50,868 nt of DNA. It comes from Opitutia bacterium (GTDB lineage: Bacteria; Verrucomicrobiota; Verrucomicrobiia; Opitutales; Opitutaceae). The notes under the pieces were generated by a model. It saw only the letters and a program-made list of their open reading frames with translations. It ran no database searches and had not been told where the DNA came from. Positions 24,937 through 34,087 of the stretch are shown here, in pieces. Where the stretch lies: assembly GCA_947474365.1 (NCBI GenBank), contig CANJIU010000072.1, positions 1-50,868 on the forward strand. The letters are read 5' to 3'. Each line of letters starts with the position of its first letter. The first letter of the stretch is position 1. Both the position numbers and the translations under genes were made by a program.

Positions 24937-25896
24937 TCACACGGCGCGTTTCCCGCGTCGCGCGGGTCGCACGAGACCGGCGCGGTCCATCAGTGGCGCC
25001 AGACGCTCGTAGCAGAGCTTGGCCGTCGGCACGGACTGGTAGTCCGGTTTGCGGTGCACCATCGCGCTCACCTCGACATTTACGAATCCGGAGTAGCTGA
25101 GCGTGCGAAGCAGCCTGAAGTACGCGAGGTAGTCCGTCTTTCCATCGCCGGGCAGCAGGAAAGAATGCTTCTCCGAGGTGCCCTCGGAATCCTTCACCAC
25201 AATCAGCGGCGAGTAGTCGAACAACTGCCGCAGGCTTTCCTCCAGCGGATAGCCTTCGACGTAAAAATGGCTGTAATCGAACACGATTCGGATTCGTGGG
25301 CTGCCGACCGCCCGGATGAGCCAGAGCGCGCGTTCGGCATTCTGCACCGCATCGCCCGCATGTGGCTTGAAGGTGAGCGTGGTCTTGCCGTCTTCCAAAA
25401 TTGGCACCCAGCCGCGGAGTTCGTCGACCATGGCGTCCTTGGCGCTCTCCCATTCTGATTTTTTCCGACCGAGAATGGTATCGAGGAAAGGAGGACGCGA
25501 CGGCACGAGTTCGTTGCCCAGCTCCACCGCGCGTTTCAACCGGTCGAGATTGCTCGTCCGTGCGCTCGCCGTGCCGCGCAGCGGGATGCTCTCGAGCATG
25601 CTGGGGAGTTCGAGTCCGGAATCCTCGATCAGCCGCCGCAGCGTGCGGCGGCCGTCGGCGGTGAGCGTGGCGGGGTCGGTCGCCCAGCCCGCCATGAGCG
25701 CGAGTTGCACGCCGTCGTAGCCCGTGTCCTTGATGAGCCGGAGCGCATCAGGCGTTGCGAGGTCCTTCATCCCGTAGGTGCCGATGGAAAGCCCGACGGT
25801 CGGCCCGGATTTGGCCGCCGCCACGCGCTGTGGGGCGGCGGCGAGCGCGGCGACTCCGGCGCCGGCGATAATCCGAGAGAAGTCGCGCCGGCTCAT
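24937..25896 (-). CDS. Tat-exported sugar phosphate isomerase/epimerase-like (xylose isomerase-like TIM barrel) protein
   Basis: Starting at the ATG at 25896 gives 319 residues with a twin-arginine signal: MSRRDFSRIIAGAGVAALAA. An ATG 11 codons upstream (25929) is possible. The mature part is an AP-endonuclease-2/xylose-isomerase-type barrel: VGLSIGTYGMKDLATPDAL, GYDGVQLALMAG, TTLTFKPHAGDAVQNAERAL, IRIVFDYSHFYVEGY and GFVNVEVSAMV. Such exported proteins are common in PVC bacteria beside Gfo/Idh/MocA proteins and are thought to act on sugars or inositols in the periplasm. The Gfo/Idh-like gene ends 54 bp upstream. No activity can be assigned from sequence alone. Confidence 0.85.
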   Translation of the reverse strand: MSRRDFSRIIAGAGVAALAAAPQRVAAAKSGPTVGLSIGTYGMKDLATPDALRLIKDTGYDGVQLALMAGWATDPATLTADGRRTLRRLIEDSGLELPSMLESIPLRGTASARTSNLDRLKRAVELGNELVPSRPPFLDTILGRKKSEWESAKDAMVDELRGWVPILEDGKTTLTFKPHAGDAVQNAERALWLIRAVGSPRIRIVFDYSHFYVEGYPLEESLRQLFDYSPLIVVKDSEGTSEKHSFLLPGDGKTDYLAYFRLLRTLSYSGFVNVEVSAMVHRKPDYQSVPTAKLCYERLAPLMDRAGLVRPARRGKRAV

Positions 25897-25950
25897 CGGA
25901 GCGGCGCCTGACAGGAGAGAAGTGTGCATCAGGGAGGAGTGGTTGTTTCT

Positions 25951-27387
25951 TCAACCGCGCAACGCGTCGATTTCCCAGCCCTTCCGATATTGCCGTCGCA
26001 CCAGAGCGGTGGCAGCGGGGTCGTCGAAGCGCAGCCGGGCGGCGTCCCAGACCAGGCGCCGTCCGGGGACCCGCTGGGCGATCGTGCCGAGCATGACGAT
26101 TTCCGTGAGCGGTCCGGCGACGTCGAACGACGAACTCGCCGGGCGGCCGGCCAGGATGGCGTTCGGCCATTCGAGATAATGGTCGAGCTTCTCGGCGGAC
26201 AGGTCCGCAAACATCTGCTTGAGTGGTCCGACCGTGTAGTCGCGGAACTTTTCCTGCGGATACAGGCGCGGCGGCGTGCCCGGCGAGGCGTGCAGGATGC
26301 CTTCGTCGCCCAGGAAGAGCGAGCCGCCCGTCGGGACTTTGAATCCCTCGGGCAATTTACCCGGAGCGATCACCGACTCCTTTTTCAGGCCATCCGACCA
26401 CGTGTAACGAAAGCCGTCATGCGTGTAACGCGTCGCGGGAAACTCGTAGACCACCGTGCTCGCGTCGGGATACACGAGGTCATCCAGGTTGCTCACTTCG
26501 CCGCGGAGCGCGGTCGGCACCCCGAGTTCGAGCGCCCACACGACCACGTCCATGACGTGGCAGCCCATGTCGCCCAAGGCTCCGGTCCCGTACTCCTTCC
26601 ACGCCCGCCAATTGAAGTTGTGATAGAGAAATTTCTTGTAGGGCCGCGGAGTCGCAACGCCGACCCACTGGTTCCAGTGGATGTCCTTCGGCACAGGATC
26701 CTCGCCGACCGCCAGTTCCTTGATGCCCGGAAGCCAGACCGGCTTCGAGCCGAGGAACGAGTAGGCCTCGCGGACTTTTCCGATGACGCCGCTCCGAATC
26801 GCCTGCACGGCGCAGCGATACCCCGTGCTGGATCGATACTGGTTGCCCATGTGCGTGACGACGCCCTTCGCGCGGGCGTACTCCCGCATGACGCGCGCCT
26901 CGTGCACCGTCTGAGTCATCGGTTTCTGCACGAACACGTGCTTGCCCAGCGCCATGGCCGTGAGCGCCACGGTGGCGTGCATGTGGTCGGGGATCGAGAC
27001 GGTGACGGCGTCGATATCCTTTTGCTCCAGCATCCGGCGAAAATCCGTGTAGAGTTTCGCCTTGGGAAACATCCGGGCCGCGGCGCCGATGCCGAGGGAA
27101 CGCGCGGTCTGCACGGGCGCGAGGTTCGGCGGCTGCGGACCGCCGTCGCGGTGGTCGATGTCGCACAGGGCGACGATGTCGTGAAACTGGCCCTCGCCGC
27201 TCACACCGCGCAAATCATCCCAGCCCTTGCCGGCGGCGCCCACGCACGCGATGCGGAGCCGACGGGACGACGACACGGCGCGGCTCCGTCCAGGCAGGGC
27301 TCCGAGCAGGCCGAGGCCGACTCCGGCAGTCGCCATCGCCTTGCTGAAATCGCGGCGGGTCATGGAGGGTTTGTTTGGATACGTCAT
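25951..27387 (-). CDS. Tat-exported Gfo/Idh/MocA-family oxidoreductase
   Basis: The ATG at 27387 gives 478 residues (an internal ATG at 27363 is an alternative). A Tat signal MTRRDFSKAMATAGVGLGLLG (RR at 11-12) precedes the Rossmann fold RLRIACVGAAGKG, with nucleotide loop VGAAGKG at 49-55. TVSIPDHMHATVALTAMALG leads to HVFVQKPMTQT, whose Lys155 corresponds to the catalytic EKP-type lysine of the family. The C-terminal alpha/beta domain begins with REAYSFLGSKPVW. Expected reaction: NAD(P)-dependent oxidation or reduction of a sugar ring, but the Tat signal requires a pre-loaded tightly bound cofactor. First gene of the minus-strand group with the isomerase-like and FAD oxidoreductase genes. 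Confidence 0.87.
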   Translation of the reverse strand: MTYPNKPSMTRRDFSKAMATAGVGLGLLGALPGRSRAVSSSRRLRIACVGAAGKGWDDLRGVSGEGQFHDIVALCDIDHRDGGPQPPNLAPVQTARSLGIGAAARMFPKAKLYTDFRRMLEQKDIDAVTVSIPDHMHATVALTAMALGKHVFVQKPMTQTVHEARVMREYARAKGVVTHMGNQYRSSTGYRCAVQAIRSGVIGKVREAYSFLGSKPVWLPGIKELAVGEDPVPKDIHWNQWVGVATPRPYKKFLYHNFNWRAWKEYGTGALGDMGCHVMDVVVWALELGVPTALRGEVSNLDDLVYPDASTVVYEFPATRYTHDGFRYTWSDGLKKESVIAPGKLPEGFKVPTGGSLFLGDEGILHASPGTPPRLYPQEKFRDYTVGPLKQMFADLSAEKLDHYLEWPNAILAGRPASSSFDVAGPLTEIVMLGTIAQRVPGRRLVWDAARLRFDDPAATALVRRQYRKGWEIDALRG

Positions 27388-27544
27388 GGTAATGACAGGA
27401 GCAAGGGGAACGACGGACTGCGGTAGCGGGGCGAGATTTGTGAGGGGCAGGCGGGATAAGCGGCGCGGGCGACGCGTTTCAATCTGGAGTCTCACGGCGC
27501 GCAACCCCGCCGTCAACGGTGAGCATCGCTCACAACTCCTCTGC

Positions 27545-30500
27545 TCAGGCCGGTGCGTTCCACTTGGCCCAACGGAGGGCAAGGGTCGGCAGGATGAGAA
27601 GATTGAGTGCGGTCGAGGTCACCATGCCGCCGAGAATCACGACGGCCATCGGACCTTCGATTTCGCAGCCGGCATCGCCACTGCGCAGCGCCAGCGGCAG
27701 CAGGCCGAGGGATGTCACCGTCGCGGTCATTAGGATCGGGACGAGCCGCTCGGTCGCGCCGCGCAGGGCGGTCTCAAGATTCCACGCCTGCCCCTCCACC
27801 TGCACCAGATGCTCATAGTGCGAAAGCAGCATGATGGCGTTTCGGGTCGTGACGCCAAACAAGGTGACGAATCCGACCATCGATCCCATGTTGAGCGAGC
27901 CGACGCCGCTGATGCCCGCGAGCTTGGCTATATAAATAATCAGAACGCCACCCGCGAGCGCGAAGGGCAGATTGAAGAGTACGACGATCACGTTGCGCCA
28001 ATGTCCCAGCACCAGGACCAGGAGCAGGAGGATTCCCACCCCGGCAAAAGCCGAGTGGAGCAGGAGTTCGCGCGTAGCCGACTTCTGCGCCTCCGCCGCG
28101 CCGGCGAATTCAAGGTACACGCCCTTCGGCAGCGGCACCTTTTCCGCCAACAACACGCGAGCATCGGCGACAAACGACTGCACGTCCCGGGTCGGATTGC
28201 ACGTGATCGTCTGCCGCCGACGTGCGCCGTCGTGCAAAATGGAGAAGCGACCCTCGGTGCGATAGATGTCCGCGACGAGATGCAACGGCACCCGCCGCCC
28301 GCCCGCCGCCGACAGCAGCAGTCCGCCCATCGCCTCCGGGTCGTTGCGGCTGGCGTCGTCGAGCATCACCGCGACGTCATTGACCTCGTTGTCGCGGTAA
28401 ATCTGTGAAACCACCTCGCCTTCATAAGCGGTTTGGATCGCCTCGAGTGCGTCCACCGGTCGGAGGCCGTAAGCCGCGAGATCGGCGGGCCGCAACCGGA
28501 CGCTGATGCGCGGGGCGCCGGGTGGCGCCTTCACCTCGACCTCAGCCGCTCCCGGCACGCTTTCAAGCGCCTTGGCCACCTCCGCCGCCTTGGCATCGAG
28601 GTCGTCCAGATTTTCGCCGAAAACATTCACCACCACCGGCGCGGTCTGGCCGCTGATGCTCTCGCCGATTCGGTCGGCGAGGAACGTCATCACCTCGAAT
28701 TTGATTCCGGGAATGTCGCCCAGGATTTTTTTGATTTCCGCGGCCACCCCCTCCTCTTCCTCCGCCGACATCGGCTTCAGGTCGACGTGAAACTCGGATT
28801 TGTGCGGCCCAAAGGTGTCCTCGCCCAGTTCGGCGCGGCCGATCTGCTGCTCGATGGTCGCGATGTGCGGATTAGCGAGAAGTGCCTTCGAAACTTGCTC
28901 GCCGATCCGCCGCATTTCGCCGAGTGACGTACCCGGCACGCTGGAAACGCCCAGCACGAAATGACCCTCGCGAAACTCCGGCAGAAACTCGCCGCCGAGC
29001 TTCGACACCCGCGACAGGGCAAGCCCGACAAACACCACGACGCCCGTGATCAGAAACCCCGGATGCCGCGAAACGCCCCGCAACAGCCGCTCGTATCCAC
29101 GCCGGAGCACCCGTTGTAACCACGGGATGTCGGTGTCCTTGGTGCGACCCGAGAAGAACAGGAGGGTGAGCGCGGGTGTGACAGTGAGGGCGACCAGCAG
29201 TGACGCCAGGATCGCCAGGATATAGGCCTTGGCGAGCGGGGCGAAAAAGCTGCCCTGCAGCCCCGTAAGGGTCAGCACCGGCACGAACACGAGAATCACG
29301 ATGAACGTCGCGTAGACGACCGCGCTGCGCACCTCGAGCGACGCGGCAAGAATCACGCGGATCACCGGCTCCGGTTGCGTGCGTTGCTGGTTCTCCCGCA
29401 GGCGCCGAACGATGTTCTCCACGTCGATGATGGCGTCATCCACCACCTCACCGATGGCAATCGCGAGGCCGCCCAGCGTAATCGTGTTCAGCGAGACGCC
29501 GAAGCGGTCCATCACGATGATGGCGCCAAGCAGCGAGAGCGGAATCGCGGCAAGTGAGATCAGCGCAGTGCGCACATGCCCGAGAAAAACAAACAGTACG
29601 ATCGCCACCAGCGCGGCGCCGAGCAGCAACGAGTGCCGGATGTGCTCCAGCGCGACCTCGATAAACGACGCCGGCCGGTGCATGCGGGGAAAAATGGTCA
29701 CTCCTTCCCGGACAAGCAGTGGCTTCAAATCCTCCAGCGCCGCCTCCAGCAATCGGGTGACGTCCATCGTGTTGGCGCCGTACTGGCTCGACATCGTGAG
29801 CAACACGCCGGGCTTTCCCATCACGAGGGCGTCGCCGAACTTCGGCTCCGCGCCATAGGAAATTGTCGCCACATCGCGCAGGCGCACCGGAGCGCCGCCG
29901 GCCGATGTCGACACCACCACGCCGCCAATTTCCTCGGGTGTCGTGAGCTGGCCCTCGGTCTGGATGACCACCCGCTGGTTGGCCGTCTCGATAAAGCCGC
30001 CGCCGCGCACCCCGGTCGCAGCCCGGGCGGCGGTGAGAACGTCGCCCAGCGCCAGCCCACGGGTCACGAGCATTTCCGGGTGCACCTGAATCTGCACCTG
30101 CCGCACGTCGCCGCCGAACACACTGCATTTCGCCACGCCCGGCACCGCGAGCAGGCGCGGCTTGAGCGTCCAGTCGGCGAGCGACCGCAATGCCATCGGC
30201 GAGAGTTTGTCGCTCACCAGTCCGACTTTCAGCAGATCCATCGTCGACGAAACGAGCGGCGACATCCGAGGGGGACGCACGCCCGCCGGCAGTCGTCCGG
30301 AAATCTCCCCGAGTTTTTCTCCCAGCATCTGACGGGCGACCTGGATGTCCGTCCCTTCCTTGAAGACGACCGTGATCACCGACAATCCTTGGATCGTCTC
30401 CGAGCGCAGCGATTCCTGGCTGCCGAGCCCGTTGATCGCGTTCTCCACCGGCCGCGTGACGAGCGTCTCCACCTGCTCGGGCGCAAGTCCGGGAGCCTCA

Positions 30501-30652
30501 GTTTGCACCGTCACCTGCGGCGGCACAAAGTCGGGAAAGACATCGAGCTTGGCGCGCGCCGCCACCCACCCGCCGTAGAGGAGCACCAGACACGCGAGCG
30601 AAATGACCACGCCACGAAACCGCAGCGACCACTGGACGATGGCCTGCAGCAT
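27545..30652 (-). CDS. Heavy-metal-type RND efflux permease (CzcA/CusA-like), system 1
   Basis: A 1035-residue inner-membrane pump with the 12-TM RND layout. It opens MLQAIVQWSLRFRGVVISLA, followed by the periplasmic porter start DVFPDFVPPQVTVQTEAPGL, both typical of CzcA-like proteins. The TM4 proton relay reads AIGEVVDDAIIDVENIVRRL, with acidic residues at the expected sites. Later come LGGEFLPEFREGHFVLGV and, in the second half, GSMVGFVTLFGVTTRNAIML and GATERLVPILMTATVTSLG. It should export a metal cation or other solute from the periplasm with its adaptor and outer-membrane partner. Cation cannot be read from sequence. It starts 2 bp after the adaptor gene ends and is last in the operon. 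Confidence 0.92.
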   Translation of the reverse strand: MLQAIVQWSLRFRGVVISLACLVLLYGGWVAARAKLDVFPDFVPPQVTVQTEAPGLAPEQVETLVTRPVENAINGLGSQESLRSETIQGLSVITVVFKEGTDIQVARQMLGEKLGEISGRLPAGVRPPRMSPLVSSTMDLLKVGLVSDKLSPMALRSLADWTLKPRLLAVPGVAKCSVFGGDVRQVQIQVHPEMLVTRGLALGDVLTAARAATGVRGGGFIETANQRVVIQTEGQLTTPEEIGGVVVSTSAGGAPVRLRDVATISYGAEPKFGDALVMGKPGVLLTMSSQYGANTMDVTRLLEAALEDLKPLLVREGVTIFPRMHRPASFIEVALEHIRHSLLLGAALVAIVLFVFLGHVRTALISLAAIPLSLLGAIIVMDRFGVSLNTITLGGLAIAIGEVVDDAIIDVENIVRRLRENQQRTQPEPVIRVILAASLEVRSAVVYATFIVILVFVPVLTLTGLQGSFFAPLAKAYILAILASLLVALTVTPALTLLFFSGRTKDTDIPWLQRVLRRGYERLLRGVSRHPGFLITGVVVFVGLALSRVSKLGGEFLPEFREGHFVLGVSSVPGTSLGEMRRIGEQVSKALLANPHIATIEQQIGRAELGEDTFGPHKSEFHVDLKPMSAEEEEGVAAEIKKILGDIPGIKFEVMTFLADRIGESISGQTAPVVVNVFGENLDDLDAKAAEVAKALESVPGAAEVEVKAPPGAPRISVRLRPADLAAYGLRPVDALEAIQTAYEGEVVSQIYRDNEVNDVAVMLDDASRNDPEAMGGLLLSAAGGRRVPLHLVADIYRTEGRFSILHDGARRRQTITCNPTRDVQSFVADARVLLAEKVPLPKGVYLEFAGAAEAQKSATRELLLHSAFAGVGILLLLVLVLGHWRNVIVVLFNLPFALAGGVLIIYIAKLAGISGVGSLNMGSMVGFVTLFGVTTRNAIMLLSHYEHLVQVEGQAWNLETALRGATERLVPILMTATVTSLGLLPLALRSGDAGCEIEGPMAVVILGGMVTSTALNLLILPTLALRWAKWNAPA

Positions 30653-30654
30653 CT

Positions 30655-31635
30655 TCAGCCTTCCTCCGGGGCGCCACCGGCCTGTAATTCCGCCGCCAGC
30701 AATTGCTGGGCTCCTGTGACCACCACTTGCTCATCGTCGTCGACGCCTCCAGCCAGTGTGACCGCATCACCCAGAGCGCGGCCCGGCGTAACGAGCTTCC
30801 GTTCAAAGGTGTCCTCCTCGCCGAGCACGTAAATCCAGGCGCTGCCCTGATGGTACACAATCGCACTCCGCGGGACCGTGAGCATTTTCTGCGGTTCACC
30901 GCTGCCGGCCAGTGTCGCCCGGAGCGCCGCGCCGGCCGGGAGTATCCGCCCCCGCGAAAGCGCTAGAAAACTGAGCCCTTGCAGTTGCGGATCCGCCGTG
31001 GGTGCGACCCCAATCACCTCTGCCTCAAACGATTCGCCGGTGCCGGCAAGGCCAAACTGCGCAACTTTCAGCTGGTCTGCCGGAGTTTCGCCGGGCAACA
31101 CATCCAACCGCAGCAATGAACGTCCCGTCTCCAACGCGGTCGTGACGGTGCGGAGGTCGGAGCTCGCGGCGATCTCCCGACCCCAGCCGGCGAGCAACCG
31201 GGACTTCGCCGCCGTCTGCGCCGTCCGGTCCCGCGCCACCGCCGCTTCGGCCAGTTCGACCGCCTGCGCGGAGGCGTTGCCGCCGGCGGCAAACAGCTTC
31301 TGCACCCGCTGCAATTCCTTCTCACTCGTCGCGAGCGCCGTCCGGGCGGCCTCCACCTCGGCCAAACCGGCGACGAGCAGTGAAGGATCGAGGACGCGGC
31401 CGAACGCCGGCACCTCCGCCTGCACGGTCTTCTCAACCGGCTTTGCCAGCGTGATGCCCGCCGCGGTGCGCCTGTCGGGCGGAAGGTGGAGCGGATTTTC
31501 CTTCGGCTTTTCCGCCGGCTTGGCCGCCGCGTCGGCCTTCCCCACTTCCGCCCCGCCGTGTTCGTGTTGCACAGTCCACATGCCGAGCGCCCCGAGTCCG
31601 AGACCGATGACGATTCCAAGAACGATTTTTTTCAT
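30655..31635 (-). CDS. RND efflux periplasmic adaptor (membrane fusion protein), system 1
   Basis: A 326-residue protein with an N-terminal membrane anchor (KKIVLGIVIGLGLGALGMW) followed by a short His-containing stretch, HEHGG. A helical hairpin (LVAGLAEVEAARTALATSEK, then QRVQKLFAAGGNASAQAVEL) and beta domains follow. It bridges the RND pump and outer-membrane channel. Its ATG overlaps the stop of the outer-membrane channel gene by 4 bp (31632-31635) and its stop nearly touches the pump gene, so the three are translationally coupled. The lipoyl half-motifs are not obvious, as often in CzcB-like adaptors. Confidence 0.86.
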   Translation of the reverse strand: MKKIVLGIVIGLGLGALGMWTVQHEHGGAEVGKADAAAKPAEKPKENPLHLPPDRRTAAGITLAKPVEKTVQAEVPAFGRVLDPSLLVAGLAEVEAARTALATSEKELQRVQKLFAAGGNASAQAVELAEAAVARDRTAQTAAKSRLLAGWGREIAASSDLRTVTTALETGRSLLRLDVLPGETPADQLKVAQFGLAGTGESFEAEVIGVAPTADPQLQGLSFLALSRGRILPAGAALRATLAGSGEPQKMLTVPRSAIVYHQGSAWIYVLGEEDTFERKLVTPGRALGDAVTLAGGVDDDEQVVVTGAQQLLAAELQAGGAPEEG

Positions 31636-33038
31636 GGCGAGGTGGAGGGTGTGGCGCGTTGCGCGTCGGCGAGCGCGGAAAGTCGGGGAAAGGGGCTTTG
31701 CAAGGCGTCCTCGAGCTGACCGGAGGCGAGCGCGGCAGCATTCTCGGCGTCGAGCAGCAGCAGGTCCGCGGAGAATACCTCCACGCCCGCCAGCTGCACC
31801 TCAAGCTGATCGACGACCCCGAGTTGGAGGCGCTGCCGGACCCGCTCCTGTTGTTGCGCCAGCTCCGTGCGCAATTGGCGGATACGGCCGACCTGCTGCT
31901 CGGCGCTGGCCTGCGCCGCGGCCGCCGCCTCGATGGCCGCGACGACCTGGGCCTGCACCACGGTGAATTGGGCCGAGGCTTCCGCCCGCCGGGCCAGGGC
32001 CTCCGCCACCGGCGCCTCGTTCCGGTGAAAGAGCGGGAGTTCGAGCGAAAGCGCCAGGGACCACTTGCTGGCCCCCTGATCCCATTGATAGCCGGGCCCG
32101 AGGTGGAAGTCGGGCATCCGCTTCGCGATTTCGAGTTCCACGTTGGCGTGGGCCGAGCGATATTTCGCCAGCGCCGCCAACACGTCGGCCCGCGTTCGGA
32201 GCGCCTCGTTGGGTGCGGCGAGCAGCGCTTCCGCCGACAATGGCAACACGATCGGCGGCACCGGCAGGGCAACCCCTGCCAACGCGGCCGCGGGAACGCC
32301 GAGCGCGGCCGCCACCTTCACGCGCACCAGCGACGACTGACTGGCCGCCTCCGCCAGCGCAGTCTGCGACCGCAGCAACGACGCGCGATGGCCGGAGAGA
32401 TCTGACGCAGTGGCTCCCCCTGCACCGAGGCGCTGCCCGACCAAGGCGACAAGCTTTTCCTGCGCGTCGATTTGTTTTTGCAGCACCCGTTCACGGCGGG
32501 CAGCGCCTGCCAGCTCGGCAAGCGCACGGCGGAGTTCGGCGCGCACCTGCCACACGGTGACCAGCACCCCGAGCCGCGCCGCCTCGACCTCCGCGCGCGC
32601 CAGTTCCTGCTGACGGAGACGCTTCTCCGTCGTGGGAAATAGAAAATCGAAATTGATTCCAGGAAACCACGGGGAAAGCCCAGGCTCGCGCGTGAAGTTA
32701 TACCCCGGTGTCAGCGTCAGGCTCGGGTTGGGTCGCGCCGCCGCCGTCGCCTGCGCCGAGCGCGCTGTCAACCACTGGGCCCGCGCGAGGCCGAGGGACG
32801 GATGATAATAAAACGCCACCCAGTTCAGCGCTTCAAAGTCCCACGCCGCCGTCGGATCACGCTGGGTATTCTCCGCCAGGAAACGCTGCAGCGCCGCATC
32901 CCGCAGCGAACGCGCCCCAAAATCCGCTGCAGCCGACTCTGGCGTGAGAGTCGCCAGTGGCGCGGTCACCGTGCCGGACGGCGTCGCACAGCCGGCCATC
33001 ACTAGGAGCAGAAGGGAAACGTACGCGGCGCGAGGCAT
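31632..33038 (-). CDS. Outer-membrane efflux lipoprotein (CzcC/TolC-like), system 1
   Basis: A 468-residue protein with a lipoprotein signal, SLLLLVMAGC, so the mature N-terminus should be an acylated Cys. The rest has the duplicated long-helix pattern of the outer-membrane efflux protein family: FEALNWVAFYYHPSLGLARA, ATAAARPNPSLTLTPGYN and KRMPDFHLGPGYQWDQGASK. The latter is the first beta-strand region of the second repeat, with SLALSLELPLFHRNEAPVAE. It forms the trimeric exit duct for the pump. Preceded by the YVTN gene at 14 bp and overlapping the adaptor start. Its second repeat resembles the system 2 channel closely (GPGYQFDQGESKW there). Confidence 0.88.
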   Translation of the reverse strand: MPRAAYVSLLLLVMAGCATPSGTVTAPLATLTPESAAADFGARSLRDAALQRFLAENTQRDPTAAWDFEALNWVAFYYHPSLGLARAQWLTARSAQATAAARPNPSLTLTPGYNFTREPGLSPWFPGINFDFLFPTTEKRLRQQELARAEVEAARLGVLVTVWQVRAELRRALAELAGAARRERVLQKQIDAQEKLVALVGQRLGAGGATASDLSGHRASLLRSQTALAEAASQSSLVRVKVAAALGVPAAALAGVALPVPPIVLPLSAEALLAAPNEALRTRADVLAALAKYRSAHANVELEIAKRMPDFHLGPGYQWDQGASKWSLALSLELPLFHRNEAPVAEALARRAEASAQFTVVQAQVVAAIEAAAAAQASAEQQVGRIRQLRTELAQQQERVRQRLQLGVVDQLEVQLAGVEVFSADLLLLDAENAAALASGQLEDALQSPFPRLSALADAQRATPSTSP

Positions 33039-33052
33039 CGCGGGGGCGCCGA

Positions 33053-34087
33053 TTATTTCAGGCCAACTACAATCGCTTCAAACGTGCCGGGCAACACTGG
33101 CGCCTTGGGCTTCGGCCCGCCCTTGACCGGCGCCGGCTTCGGGCCGTATTGCGGCGCGCACATCACGACCCGGCCCGTCTTCTCGTCGAGGGTGATCGTG
33201 CGACACCCGATCGGCGTTTTCACATTTTGCAGCACCGTATAGTTATCCGGCGAATTCTGTTGGATGATCGTGAGGGTGCCGTCGACATTCGAAGAAAAAA
33301 TCCGCCCGGTCTTTGGATCAAACACGAGTCCGTCCGGATCGCCGCCGCACGCGGGCGTCGCAATCACCTTGCCGGTGTCACTGTCGAGGACGACCACCTT
33401 GTTGTTTCCGCACGCGACAAAGAGTCGATGGTGCGCCACGTCGACGCCAAGGCCGGTGCCACCTTCTCCGGGCGCGAGCGACCAGGTTGCCTTGGGTTTG
33501 AGTGAGCGGGTGTCAAAGACGTGGACCGCGCTCTTGTCCTCGGCGACTATAAAGCCCTGGCCCCGTCCGTCGAAACCGATGCCCTCAAGCTTTCCCTCAA
33601 GTTTGATCGTCGCGACGATGTCGCCCGAAGCCGGATCGATCACCGTGACGTCGCCCCCGCCATGATTGCCGATATAGATGCGCTTCGATTCCGGATCGTA
33701 CTCAATCGCGTCGGGATTTGAGCCGGTCGACTTGAGCGTCTTGAGACTGGCGAGAGTCTTGAGATCAAACATCGTGATCAGGTCATCGATTCCACTGGTG
33801 ACGAAACCGTGTCCGGTCTCGGGCGCCAGCGCGATTCCGTGCGCGCGCACGGTGGGTCCGATGGTACCGACCTTCTTGCCCGAATCGGCGTCCAGCACCT
33901 CGATGCGTTTCTCGTGAGCGACGTAGAGCCGGCGGGCCACCGGGTCGACTCGCAGGTAATCGTAGCCACCGGTATCGCCGATGAGGTGCCGCGCCACGAT
34001 TCGATACTCGGGTGCGGCGGCAAACGCGGACGCTGCCGCGACAACGGACGAAATCAGGGTCACAATCAGGGTTTTCGAAAAGCTCAT
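33053..34087 (-). CDS. Exported YVTN/YncE-type beta-propeller protein
   Basis: From the ATG at 34087 the product has 344 residues with a signal peptide (SFSKTLIVTLISSVVAAASA, cleavage near FAA). It consists of about seven YVTN-like blades: YDYLRVDPVARRLYVAHEKR, GIALAPETGHGFVTSGID, AIEYDPESKRIYIGNHGGGD, GLGVDVAHHRLFVACGNNK and GLVFDPKTGRIFSSNVDG. Role is probably a periplasmic binding or sensing propeller. It is the first gene of the system 1 efflux operon (14 bp before the channel gene). The nearby ATG at 34135 would add a non-signal extension. A dedicated link between a YncE-like protein and an RND pump is suggestive but unproven. Confidence 0.83.
   Translation of the reverse strand: MSFSKTLIVTLISSVVAAASAFAAAPEYRIVARHLIGDTGGYDYLRVDPVARRLYVAHEKRIEVLDADSGKKVGTIGPTVRAHGIALAPETGHGFVTSGIDDLITMFDLKTLASLKTLKSTGSNPDAIEYDPESKRIYIGNHGGGDVTVIDPASGDIVATIKLEGKLEGIGFDGRGQGFIVAEDKSAVHVFDTRSLKPKATWSLAPGEGGTGLGVDVAHHRLFVACGNNKVVVLDSDTGKVIATPACGGDPDGLVFDPKTGRIFSSNVDGTLTIIQQNSPDNYTVLQNVKTPIGCRTITLDEKTGRVVMCAPQYGPKPAPVKGGPKPKAPVLPGTFEAIVVGLK

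Noticed and set aside
27388..27430. Possible fifth copy of the repeated element upstream of the Gfo/Idh-like gene (AGCAAGG ... GGTAGCGG)
   Set aside because: Only the ends resemble the element; the T-tract is missing and internal spacing differs by about 5 bp.
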